Source of the DNA: Mucor racemosus
Taxonomy: Eukaryota > Mucoromycota > Mucoromycetes > Mucorales > Mucoraceae
Length of the DNA stretch: 64,000 nucleotides
Direction of reading: 5' to 3'
Assembly (NCBI GenBank): GCA_027405735.1
Contig: JAPEHQ010000003.1
Coordinates: 3,038,001 to 3,102,000, forward strand
Below are positions 11,400 through 21,933 of the stretch, in pieces (within the stretch, counting starts at the first letter, position 1; each line of letters opens with the position of its first letter). A program made the position numbers and the translations under genes. Below the pieces are notes generated by a model, which saw only the letters and a list, made by a program, of their open reading frames with translations, had not been told where the DNA came from and searched no databases.

Positions 11400-12369
11400 G
11401 TAATTAGCGTTGATCATTTACGATACCGTCGTGGTTATTACTTATTAGAGAATGAAAAATAAAGTAGAGTTTACTTAATAACCATTATTGCAATATTAAG
11501 CTGGCCATTTCTGCATCATTCAAATTTATGAAACAATCACAATAGTAACCATCGTTGCTTTATTTAATAAAGTTGTAGCCGGTATAACCTTGAATCAATC
11601 CTTAGGGGTTTTCAAGAAAAAATTCTATTAAAATTCTTTACCAGTACAAATATTCTCGTTTTTTCTAGTAAAATTACTGAGACTAGACTTGCCATTTAAA
11701 ATTATATATCAAAACGTGTGAAATAATTTGCTCCATAATTTTAATTATGCGTTCAAGTAGCACTCTATAATAGAATTTAAGGGTTGTCCTAGGCGTATAT
11801 ACTAAACTCCAGCAAAATTTGTACCATAAAAATCTCAACGAAATTAATAGATACAGTAAAATAAATTGCAAAAGGAGATTTAAATCAAATGAATGATGTT
11901 TGTATCAAATTAGTTACATTGATTTTATGTTATTGCAATATATCAATATAAATGTAGCACCAATGCGACTAAAGGAGGAATGGAAAAAGCTTTAATTATC
12001 CAACAATCTTTAGATCTCTATCCCTAGTTATCCGTTACATAGAATGGTTTGCCACTAAATTTGATATTTTTACTTTCCATGTTTACTCCGTGCACAATCT
12101 TAGAACTCACTTTAAGAGTACAGTATGCAGAATAATCTGAATCCGTCCATTAATTTGTTGTAGATCTCTTCTTGTATTATTTTAGTGGCTCGCAATGCCC
12201 ACTAATTCCCTAATTAATAGCAAAAATCATCAAACATTAATTGCTGACAGCACCTGATCTGGTGCCTTTCTTCTGAAATTAATGACAACCCCGCTAATGG
12301 AATTGATATACGTTACACATCATTAGAGGGTTCATGCATGTAAATCAAATTGCAAATACCAGATAAATG
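11400..12369. other. AT-rich intergenic region, nothing recognised
   Basis: No supported gene or repeat was seen before the phosphoesterase promoter. Short frames lack domain-like sequence. Confidence 0.4.
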
Positions 12370-12377
12370 TATAAAAG
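12370..12377 (+). promoter_or_regulatory. TATA box of the phosphoesterase gene
   Basis: TATAAAAG lies 51 bases before the chosen start codon at 12,428. Its position supports that ATG over the in-frame ATG at 12,350, which would lie upstream of the TATA box. Confidence 0.45.
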
Positions 12378-12427
12378 AGGAAGTATTTGATTATAGAGGA
12401 TTATTATCAAGTTTTCTTTTTATAAAA

Positions 12428-13504
12428 ATGCAATCCCATGTTAAATTATTACTTCTAGCAATCACTTTATTCACACTTTTTCAAGTATGTATGGCTAAAC
12501 CCATTGCTAAGAAATTCAATGAGACTTCAAGCAATGCATCTTCTTCTATCAAGAAAGGAAAGTACTTTGATCGTGTAGTAATAATTGTAATGGAGAATCA
12601 AGACTATGATGTCGCATACAAAGACAAGTTTTTGCAAGGACTAAACAAAGAATACGGCAATGGAATCATGCTGACCAACTACCTTGCTACCACTCATCCT
12701 TCTCAACCTAATTATGTAAGTAATGACGTAAATTTGCTATAAACATGTCTGCTAATTTGCTTTTAGATCGCTATGATTAGTGGGTCCACTAAGGGTACAA
12801 AAGAAGATGATGAATCTAATATCGACAGAAAGAATATTGTTGACCTGCTGGAAGCTAAAGGTGTTTCATGGAAAACCTATCAAGAAGACTATCCTGGCAA
12901 TTGTAATAAAAAAATGGATATTGACAAGTATGCTAGAAAACATAATCCATTCATGTCTTTCAAGAATATTTCAACCGATAAAAAAAGATGTGCTAAAATT
13001 GTTAATTCCAAACAATTAGACAAGGATATTGCTAGCAACAAGGTTCCTCAATTTGTATTCTATACACCTGATGTAAGTCTGAACAAAAGCTTTATAATAA
13101 AGAGAATCCAAATATCAATATTTTGTCTAGATTGACAATGATGCCCATGATACAAACATGAAATTCGGCTCTAATTGGTTAAAGAAATTCCTTTCTTCTC
13201 GTATTAAACAAAAGGCTTTCAATGAAAATACCATGTTTGTACTGACATTTGATGAAGATGATGGTGCTTCAGATAATAATAAGGTGCTTACTGTTCTTTT
13301 TGGTCCTGATTTTCATCCTACTTCCAAATCAAAAACAGATAAAACCAAATACAATCATTATTCTTTATTAAAGACAATTGAGGACAATGTAAGATTAGTT
13401 TGCATATAAATGCATAGCTGAAACTAATTCATTTATTTTTTTAATAGTGGGCGTTAGGGGATCTTGGGCAAAATGACAAAAAAGCAAATGTTATCAAATT
13501 GTAA
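12428..13504 (+). CDS. Secreted phosphoesterase / acid phosphatase family protein
   Basis: Four exons (12,428-12,715; 12,767-13,072; 13,131-13,388; 13,448-13,504), all joined in phase 0, give 302 residues. The ATG at 12,428 starts a typical signal peptide (about 1-23, cleavage after CMA). The family signatures are visible: FDRVVIIVMENQDY (E56-N57 metal-site segment), THPSQPNYIAMISGS across the first junction, TFDEDDGASDNN, and HYSLLKTIEDNWALGDLG across the last. These fit the phosphoesterase (PF04185) family, which includes fungal secreted acid phosphatases and phosphatidylglycerol-type phospholipases C. Exact substrate is not predictable. It is shorter than many fungal members and probably extracellular. 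The gene is isolated, with the GT49 gene converging from the right. Confidence 0.85.
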
Positions 13505-13785
13505 TAAATTAGCAAGCATTGTGTCTGGCACTCAACGCTTAAAATACAGTTAAATCAGCGTCTTAAAAGAATTTATTCATGTTTTTAAAATTGATTTAAT
13601 AAAGGAAACTAACGATGCAAGTAAACTTTGATATGCTTATTTTCTCATACTATTTTTTTTATTCTGGAAAAAGTGTCAAAGATCCAGTGAAATCAATGTA
13701 AATGGATGTCAAATCCAAACCTATACAGTCTTTTTTTGTTTTTATTATTATAATACAAAAATAAATCTATGGGAAAGCAGAATAT

Positions 13786-15560
13786 TTATACAGCTCCTGC
13801 TGCTAAACCAAGAACATCTCTTCGTTGATCCTGCCATCCAATAGCTTCTGCACTACATCCTCGAGGCCATCGAGCGCTTGCACCATATAATGACTCTATT
13901 TCCTTCATAAAATCTTCAAAATAATTCCAATTTGTCGCTGCTTTTTGTGATTTTTCAAATCCTCCACCGGGCCACACTAATGTTGAATGATCTTTATGTA
14001 TCATGAATACCTCCCTCAAAACCATAAATCGATATCTTTCAGCGTTCAAATGTAGCGTATGTGATTGTTTATCTCCTCCTTGATTCTTGAAACGAGCATC
14101 GTATAAAGGCGCAGAACGGTGCAACACATAATAAGGCTCCCATTGTGATTCAAAGCAGACCTCATAGGCCAATGGATTTCCATACAATAATGACCTATCC
14201 ATAGCGACTTCTGTAGCTAATGTTGGTCCATGTCCAGCTCCTGGATCAGTAATATATGCAATATTCTGTCCTACAAGCTGTCTTAATTCGTCATATGATT
14301 GAGGCATTGGTAGATTATTGAAATCTTCACGAATAGCAAAACAAGGAACAACCCAAGCTGTATCTGGCATTTCACCAGCTTGATATACAATGAAAGGAAG
14401 AAGACTAGAGCGCAAATAATTATATAAATTATTGGAAGGTGTAAAATCGGCATCAATTACGAATATATAATCTGTTGATGATTCTGTAATGGCAATATTT
14501 CTTAAATGGTTGATAGGATATGCTAAATGTGAATTATCCAAGTATTTAGGCTTGACAAGAGTAATTGTAACTCGAGAGTAAATTCGTAAATTATCTTCAT
14601 TTTCAAAATATTTGATTAGATCGTCAATATCTGTTGATTGTGTAAGATATCTAATGGTATTCTATCAGTTTTGTAATATGCAAATGCTAATTTCCTTACA
14701 TACATGGCTACTGAAATAGGACCTGTCCATGCTTCAATGGCCTTTGTAAATGTATCCAATCTATTAACTGAAAATTGGCTGATCATGGAAACATCTAAAG
14801 TATTTGTTTGTCCATTAATCATGGCATGTTGAACAAGAATAATTTCTTCATTTTGTGCATGTCGTTCTACATATACTATTAGCAAAGACTTAATGCCACA
14901 ATCATTTATGTTTACCATTCATCAATTTCTTCATTTGTTGAGCAATAATCAAAATATCAGCTAGTACTAGAAATAAGTATAAAATGTTTTTAGATTTGTA
15001 TTTTTTTATATCTAACCTCGCAAATCCAACTCGACAAAATTACGACATTTTACACCATAGCCTGATTCTGTACATTGTGTTTTTCCTTCTGGTATATTTA
15101 ACCATTCACCATCATCAACTCGTCCTTCGACTTTAACTTTTAATCGACATCCTTCGCTTAATTGTATAGTAGATAAATCACGAAATACTCCAGCTTTTGA
15201 TAAATCAGACCAAGTGTATTTCTGGTTGGGTTTCCATGTTGAACATCTGTTGCTTGGGTTACAAAGAATAGCGTTACAGGTACTGTCGTGCTTTTGATAT
15301 ATAGGTTGATTTTTTAACGATATTTTGTTATTACTTCGATTACTGGAGCTAGGATATAGTAAAAATATAAAAAATAAAATGGCTATTAACGAGAATATGC
15401 CTTTTGTTGGTGAAAGAATCCTCTTTTGCCATACATTATTTGAAGAACCAGAGGATTTAGAGGGCTTATAATGTCGTCTTGCGTTGCTAAAATAACGCTT
15501 CTTTTTGTCATCATCATCATCTAATCTTCCGTAACTCCTCCCACCTAATAGCGTATCCAT
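13786..15560 (-). CDS. Type II membrane glycosyltransferase, GT49 (LARGE/B4GAT1-like)
   Basis: Four exons on the minus strand (15,560-15,017; 14,966-14,916; 14,875-14,704; 14,650-13,786) splice in phase to 543 residues. A basic cytosolic tail is followed by one membrane segment (about 54-69, GIFSLIAILFFIFLLY), the layout of a Golgi type II enzyme. The lumenal part shows GT49 hallmarks: SMISQFSVNRLDTFTKAIEA and GPISVAIYL, the DAD metal motif (322-324, in FVIDADFTPS), WEPYYVLHRSAPLYDARF and VFMIHKDHS. LARGE and B4GAT1 transfer xylose or glucuronic acid in animals. The fungal sugar donor is unknown. Intron 2 is only 40 nt, so that junction is the least certain. The third junction uses a GTATGT donor, chosen because it restores the frame. 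Confidence 0.85.
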
Positions 15561-15838
15561 TAAAATTTATTTAGTACAGAAAGACCCCCCACTAAAGCAA
15601 TTCTCTTCCCCTCGACTTTTGTAGTACATTTCTTTGGTGACTACTGGTTACATTCACATTATTGTTTATAGAGTAAAAGACGATATTTTGTTTTATTATA
15701 CATATTGTTTATAAGGGAGAAAAAAGTAAGAGATGGTCATATATTATGGTAGAAAATGTGTTATTGATGTGTGCTTTTTTCTTTTTTTCTTTTGCATCAA
15801 TCTAATTATTTGAGAAAGGTTGTATTTAAGGATTTGAT

Positions 15839-17112
15839 TTAGTTCTTTCCAGCATTTTCAGGTCTGAGTTGACGAACGGTCTTGCCAGTTCTCCAAATTT
15901 CAGATTCACGAATTTCCTTGAGTTCTTCCTCAAGCTTTTCACGGTAATCAGCCTTGGAGTTACGATCGAGAGAACGAGCAGTTTCGGAACCATCCTTGAC
16001 AGATCTGTAGAGATCTTCAAAGACAGGCTTGGAAGCAGCATGGAAAGGCTTCCACCAATCAAGAGCACCACGCATGGCAGTAGTAGAACAGTTAGAGTAC
16101 ATCCAATCCATACCACGTTCACCGATCAAAGGATAGAGAGATTGAGTAGCTTCTTCAACAGTCTCATTGAAAGCTTCAGAAGGGGAATGACCATTGGCTC
16201 TCAAAACTTCATATTGAGCTTGGAACAAACCTTGAATAGCACCCATCAATACACCACGCTCACCGAATAAATCAGAGTAAACTTCCTTTTCAAAGGTGGT
16301 CTCATACATATAACCGGAACCGATTCCGATACCTAAAGCAATAGTACGCTCCTTAGCATGACCACTGGCATCCTTATAGACGGCGAAAGAAGAGTTAATA
16401 CCACGACCTTCTTGGAAAAGACGACGAACAGTGAAACCGGAACCCTTGGGGGCAACGAGAATAACATCAACACCCTCGGGAGCCTCAATGTGAGTTTGAT
16501 CGTTGTAAACAATGGAGAAACCGTGAGAGAAGTAAAGAGTCTTACCAGGAGTCAAAAGAGGCTTCATTTGAGGCCAGATTTCGGTTTGATAAGCATCAGA
16601 CAAAAGGTTCATAACAACGGTACCCTTATCGACAGCATCCAAGACAGGGAACAAGTTCTTTCCGGGAACCCAACCTTCTTCAATGGCTTGTTGATAGGTC
16701 TTACCTTCACGTTGACCAATGATGACATTGACACCGTTATCACGCAAGTTCAAAGCTTGACCACGACCTTGAGGACCGTAACCGAGAACAGCAATGGTAT
16801 CGTCCTTGAAGGTTTCGAGCAACTTTTCCTTGGGAACATCAGCACGTTCGTAAACGGTTTCCTTGGATCCACCGAAATCAAGGGTCTTCATACCACGAAC
16901 TTGGGTAGTGATCTAGTAGACCAATTGATTTTGTTTTTAGTAAATGTTTATTATAAACCAAGAAACAAAAATATACTTACGGCAGTAGACTTGACAGCAG
17001 CGCGCTTAACATTGTTGGCCAACATAGACATAGGTCTAATGGCAACAGCAGGACGAGAAAGAGTAGTACGAGCAGCTGAGCGGATAGCAGTGGCAAAAGC
17101 ACGAGAGGCCAT
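15839..17112 (-). CDS. ilv5: Ketol-acid reductoisomerase, mitochondrial
   Basis: Two exons (17,112-16,981 and 16,912-15,839) give 401 residues, close to yeast Ilv5. Exon 1 encodes a mitochondrial targeting peptide rich in R, A and S (MASRAFATAIRSAARTT). Exon 2 opens with ITTQVRGMKTLDFGG. The NADPH-binding loop GYGPQGRGQALNLRDNG is intact, followed by the class I KARI acidic metal-binding region (ERGVLMGAIQGLFQAQYEVL). The enzyme makes the second step of valine and isoleucine synthesis, converting acetolactate or acetohydroxybutyrate to the dihydroxy acid with Mg2+ and NADPH. Its codon use is more GC-rich and regular than that of neighbouring genes, suggesting high expression. A TATA box and a TGAGTCA site lie upstream. 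Confidence 0.96.
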
Positions 17113-17182
17113 TGTGTTATTAATATTTAATATATGATGGAATAAAAAGAAGAAGGGAGAATGAGACATATTGTTTCTCTAG

Positions 17183-17190
17183 TATTTATA
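17183..17190 (-). promoter_or_regulatory. TATA box of ilv5
   Basis: TATAAATA on the minus strand about 70 bases before the ilv5 start codon. Confidence 0.55.
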
Positions 17191-17346
17191 CCAACTAGAT
17201 GATGGCCTTTTTTGATTCGGAGAAGCAACGCTAAATCCAATCTAGGTATGTTACCCTTCACAAAAGTGCTTGCATCTGCCAATCAGCGCATTGAGATAAG
17301 AAATCTTTGATCAATGCATTATTGCATTTCGCTTCTTTGATTGGTG

Positions 17347-17353
17347 TGAGTCA
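17347..17353 (-). promoter_or_regulatory. Gcn4/CPC1-type site (TGAGTCA) upstream of ilv5
   Basis: TGAGTCA, the classical Gcn4 bZIP target, about 235 bases upstream of the ilv5 start. Known biology of amino-acid genes makes general control plausible. It is a single 7-base match. Confidence 0.5.
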
Positions 17354-17359
17354 TTACTT

Positions 17360-20260
17360 GTAAAAAGATTTTGCTACCAATTATTGAAATCTCTTAATTA
17401 TTATACCACTGATATATTTTCTATTCTTTTTGATACAGAATGTATAGGTTCATATACCACCTTTTTATTGGATAAACTGCCATTTTATTATTTTCCTTCT
17501 AATGTATACATCTTTTTTCAAAAATTTTATCGATTTTTTGATCGACCCATTAACTTTCAAGATTTGTCACATGAGCTCAATCAAACTCTCATTTTACCCA
17601 ATAAGGAATTTCAACATCAAGTCTTAATATTGTTTGACTGATCATCTCAAAGATCTCGGTAGTAGTAGCTCACTGCCATAAAGAAGGGCTCTACAGAGAT
17701 TTGGATTTGGCATTTTTGGTAAACGTTTCATTTCATTTTATCTCAATGCGATTTTCTGGTTGGAAAGTTGCCAGTTATTTATCAGTGTCTCCTTATATAT
17801 ATTTAGACGTATTACCATTGCTTGTTGTCACATCAGATTTTTATGTATTCAACGAACAGCAACAGCAGGTGAAGAGGAAGCGTGCTTCTTGTACCTTGAT
17901 CTCCCCAACGGGTTTGTAATCTATATAATATTATCTTTTTGCATAAAAAATGAAAAAGAAAAAATGCAGGATTACTTTTGAGACGTTCTTTTTACCATAT
18001 GCATAATTTGATTTGGTATTATGCTCTTTTTTTTTTCTTTTATCAATGAAAATACTTTAATGTTTGCTTTTATTGCAAAAATACAATGCAAAATTGATAT
18101 AAAAAATGCATTGTTTTTAAAACCCAGCAAAACGAGATAAATTAACGCATTTTAGTAAAATAGCAACTTTAACAATTGTCAGCAACCTCAATATGCACGA
18201 TAAATTTACATTCTAAACAATCAATTGTCATCCTGCTTCGTGTCTTTCTAATGGTAGTAGTTTCGTCTCCATAGCGTTTCTATAAGATGCGCGCTCCAAT
18301 TTTGAAATTCACCTCTTGAAAAAGTCAAAAAATACCGCTTGATAATCTATACCAGCTTAAAAACTGCACAAACATCAAACAGCGTATATAAATATAGTGC
18401 CAGCAATTTTCTGCAGTTTAATTAATCATCTAATACTATTACTTTGCCATTTTAAAGCATTCTGGTGTGTAGTTTTATAGTTTCTTTATAATTTTGTTCG
18501 CTTTCAGGGATGAACAATCTTGAGATTGGAGTAAATTGCTGGGGTTGGCTAGCTGTTCACACAAAATATTTTTATAAAAGACAAATAACCCACAATTCAT
18601 CTCTCGGCTCTCACTGGAGCGGTAGCTTTCTTTAACTGCCCATATGAAAGATATAAAAATGTGTATAGTTAAGAATTCACGAATTATGCCAACATGGGTT
18701 TAGCATAAATCTACTTTTTCGATGTGAATACGATTGATATATACAAGGCATATTAACTCGTCTTTTGTTTTACTAAAAAACCACGACTTTTTATCGAGAA
18801 CATGGAGCGTTTTCACTAAAACAATAAAAATCATTGTTTTTTTGAGTCTGAAATACAAAATGACAAATCTGAAAAAATCGATAAAAAAATTGAATCCTAA
18901 AATTCGCAACAGATTACATAGTAATTTGAGCTAGTTTACTAATACTTTTAACTATAAATTTGGATTCTTTATCGAATGGTGTAAATTGTAGCAAAAATTT
19001 TCTTTTAAAATTTTCTGTAAATTCGATATGAAATTCTAAAGGTTTTTTTTCTTTTTCTGTAGATTTTCAAGCAATTTTTTTAAACCAATTTTACACAAAA
19101 AATTGTTGTGCAATTACCTACAGATCAAGGTATTGCATGCAACTTTAACTGCATTTCTCGTAGAGAAATTCGAATTTTGCGCGATTTTTTTGGGATCCGT
19201 TGAAAAAAGAACCTGTGGATAATCATGAAAATTATTGAATGACTCGACCACCAAATATTTTACACCTTTTTTTTATTTTCTCATCAAAAATTGAGCTATT
19301 TCAAAAAACTAACCTGTTATCGATAGATATAAACTTGGACTATAACTTGAATACAAAAACTATGATATTTATTATACTCAATATGTTAGAAATCACGTTA
19401 AAATGATGAAAATACGCAAAATATAATATTTGAGAAATATTTGATACGCCAACACATTTAAGACTACGTTAAAGCTGTATCTAATGGTAACAGGTCGGGT
19501 ATGCTCTCCTGTTTTCATTTCTGCATGTCGACAGTAAACTATGCCAACTATCATGCGTGATTTCTTAACTAATCGCATTTTTACCTTATGTGGACAGTTA
19601 AAGTTGACATTTTAATAGCTAATCCACCAGTGCGAGCCGAAAAAATGTGGATAGTCTGCTCTATTTAAATCAACATAATATATTCCGCTTCACACAAATA
19701 CTCTATTTACAACATTTTGAAACAGTAATAAAGGTTAATTCTCAAATATAAAGATGCCATTTTCTAAGAGTAGATATTATAGAAAAGATACAATATCAAT
19801 TTGTAAAGCAGTTGTTTATTTTCAACGTATACACTTGAAACGATAAAAGAATTTATTGCTGCACATTCAATATATTATAATATTCCTAACGGGATTATTT
19901 GTATAGAGTTTTCAATAGTGTAGCGTGATACAGTTATAGTATAGGACCTGGGTTATTAGACAAAATGGAAATACACATAATTAATGCTGAATAATACACT
20001 GCAGTTCATGAGATAATTGCTTAAGCGTCGTGTGAACAGAGTATTTATTTCGGCTTTTTGTATGTGTTAATAGGCTCTTATATGAATGTTATACTTGGTT
20101 TTATATGCAGGATTATTTTATATGATCTACCTCTGCATATGTGGATCTAAACATTATAGAAAAAGCAATGTATTGCATACACATCTTATTTTGAATAGGT
20201 TAATATGTAAAGAATTCTGAGGATAACATTCATATTGTGTAACGTAACAGAAACCCTTCC
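17360..20260. other. Long AT-rich intergenic region
   Basis: About 2.9 kb with no supported gene. Frames at 17,384-17,641 and 17,701-17,981 have no recognisable domain and no convincing start context. A segment near 19,080-19,200 weakly resembles repeat R1 (AACTGCATTTCTCGTAGAGA against AGCTGCATTTTTCGTAGAGA), suggesting an old, diverged copy. Confidence 0.4.
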
Positions 20261-20267
20261 ATCTTGA

Positions 20268-20275
20268 TATAAATA
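20268..20275 (+). promoter_or_regulatory. TATA box of the aldolase-family gene
   Basis: TATAAATA about 77 bases before the ATG at 20,345. Confidence 0.5.
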
Positions 20276-20344
20276 CGACCTGTTATTTTCATTTTGCCAT
20301 AGTTTTTCTTTTCTTTCTCATTCTAAATAAATACATCAAGGAAA

Positions 20345-21341
20345 ATGTCACCTCCCATGTAAATATAAAGCTATGATTTAATAAATAAAATTGATTGTAA
20401 CACTTTTAAATAGTACTGAAGATACACAGCAACCAAATGCTGCTTCTGCTACACCAGATTTGAATCTGGAAATGCACCGTAAAAGTTCAATTTTTCTTAG
20501 ATCAAAAAAGAAGATCATTTTGACTGGATCAGAAACTGAAGAAGAAGCTAGGGCCGCCGAGAAACAAGCAGTTATCATCCCATCTATGCCAACATTTAAA
20601 GATGTTCATGCTCAAAGAGTTCATATGAAGCAAAAATTAGCTGCTGGTTTTCGATTGTTAGCCAAGTTTGGCTGGGATGAAGGGGTTGCAGGACATATGA
20701 CATTTCGTGACCCTGAACATCCTGATCTCTTTTGGGTTAATGCATTCGGACAATACTTTGGCCATATCAAAGCTAGTGATTTAATCCTTGTGGACCATTC
20801 AGGTGCTATTGTACGTGGTCAATATACTGTAAATAAGGCAGCATTTGTTATTCATGCAGCCATTCATGAAGCTAGACAAGATGTTACTTGTGCAGTTCAT
20901 ACTCATTCAATTTACGGCAGAACTTTTTCTACACTTGGACGTAAATTATTACCTATTTCTCAAGATTCCTGTGCATTTTTTGAATCCCATGGACTTTATG
21001 AAGATTTTGGTGGTGTTGTATTTGATCATGAAGAAGGTCAAAGATTAATCAAGGCTTTAGGTCCTACTAACAAATCACTTATTTTGCAAAATCATGGTTT
21101 ATTGACTACTGGTAAAACTATTGATGAGGCTATTTGGGCATTCATCTCAATGGAAAGATCATGTCATTCTCAACTAATGGCAGAAGCAGCACATCCTAAT
21201 GGTTACAAGGATCTTATCTTGATTGAAGATAATGTTGCTAGACAAACCTATAATACAATTGGTGATCCCAAAGCTGGTTATGCACAATTTCAACCAATGT
21301 ATAATATGATTATCAAAGAACAGCCAGATTGTCTTGAATAA
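20345..21341 (+). CDS. Class II aldolase/adducin-domain protein
   Basis: Two exons: a 14-base first exon (20,345-20,358, MSPP) and 20,414-21,341, giving 313 residues. The start is chosen because the TATA box lies about 77 bases before it and the intron (GTAAAT donor, TTAAATAG acceptor) restores the frame. The longer unspliced frame starts inside this intron. The family's zinc histidines are present: AVHTHSIYG (H167, H169) and LILQNHGLLTTG (H232), with GHMTFRDP and the DFGGVVFDHEEG segment. Such proteins include fuculose/ribulose phosphate aldolases and many fungal cytosolic homologues of unknown substrate. The first 60 or so residues look disordered. It converges with pmp3; the two stop codons are about 120 bases apart. 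Confidence 0.88.
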
Positions 21342-21460
21342 AGCTTATAGCAGTAAAATTTATTTATTTATTTATTTATTTGATCGAGTTGTTTGTTTAT
21401 ACAATTAATAGTTGGAAGAGGTTATTTTATACAAAATTATGGAAATTATTATTCAATGCG

Positions 21461-21760
21461 TTAATATTTTAGAATGATGTAAAGAGCATGAACTAATTTT
21501 AAGTTTATAAATTAATACACACATTTCCCTTCTCTCGAATTGGTATTTTAAATACTTACTAATTCCAGGAATATAACCAAGACAAGTCAAAGCAATGTTG
21601 ATTAAAAGATCACAGACACAACCTCTTTCGAAAAAGACACCAAGAGGAGGAAGGATGACAGCTTTATACATTCAAATTTAGCATGTAGATTCTTTCCCAA
21701 TCAATCATGATTACACTTACCAAAGAAAATTTTACAGATATCAGAACAGGTAAAAGCCAT
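21461..21760 (-). CDS. pmp3: Plasma membrane proteolipid 3 (Pmp3/UPF0057)
   Basis: Three small exons (21,760-21,721; 21,661-21,560; 21,492-21,461) splice in phase to 57 residues. The product starts MAFTCSDICKIFFAVILPPL and ends GIIHALYIILKY, which matches the Pmp3 family almost end to end (yeast Pmp3 is 55 residues). Two hydrophobic helices, one with PPLGVF(F)ERGC, span the membrane. Pmp3 homologues stabilise plasma membrane potential and cation homeostasis under salt stress. All three exons are too short to be seen by ordinary ORF scanning. All splice sites are good (GTAAGT donors, AAAG and TTAG acceptors). Confidence 0.95.
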
Positions 21761-21933
21761 TTTTATTATTATTATTTAAAGAATAGTTATGAAGAAGAAG
21801 AAGAAAAAGAAAGGAAATTTACAGAATTCTAGACCTTTTTATAGTTGCAGAGATTTCTTATAGTCTTCTATATGATTCTGGTTGAACAAAAACGTCATTT
21901 TACTAAGTCTAATTGAATGACAACATTTTTAAA

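Noticed and set aside
15826..16270. Antisense and shifted frames over ilv5 (and 16,358-17,137 plus)
   Set aside because: Shadows of the ilv5 coding frame caused by its regular codon use.
17384..17981. Open frames between ilv5 and the aldolase gene as small genes
   Set aside because: Hydrophobic, low-complexity translations with no domain, no convincing start or splice context, and overlapping frames of similar length.
21359..21382. TTTA repeats after the aldolase gene and TA repeats at 50,298-50,316 as functional elements
   Set aside because: Simple sequence repeats in a 3' flank and an intron; expected in such AT-rich DNA.
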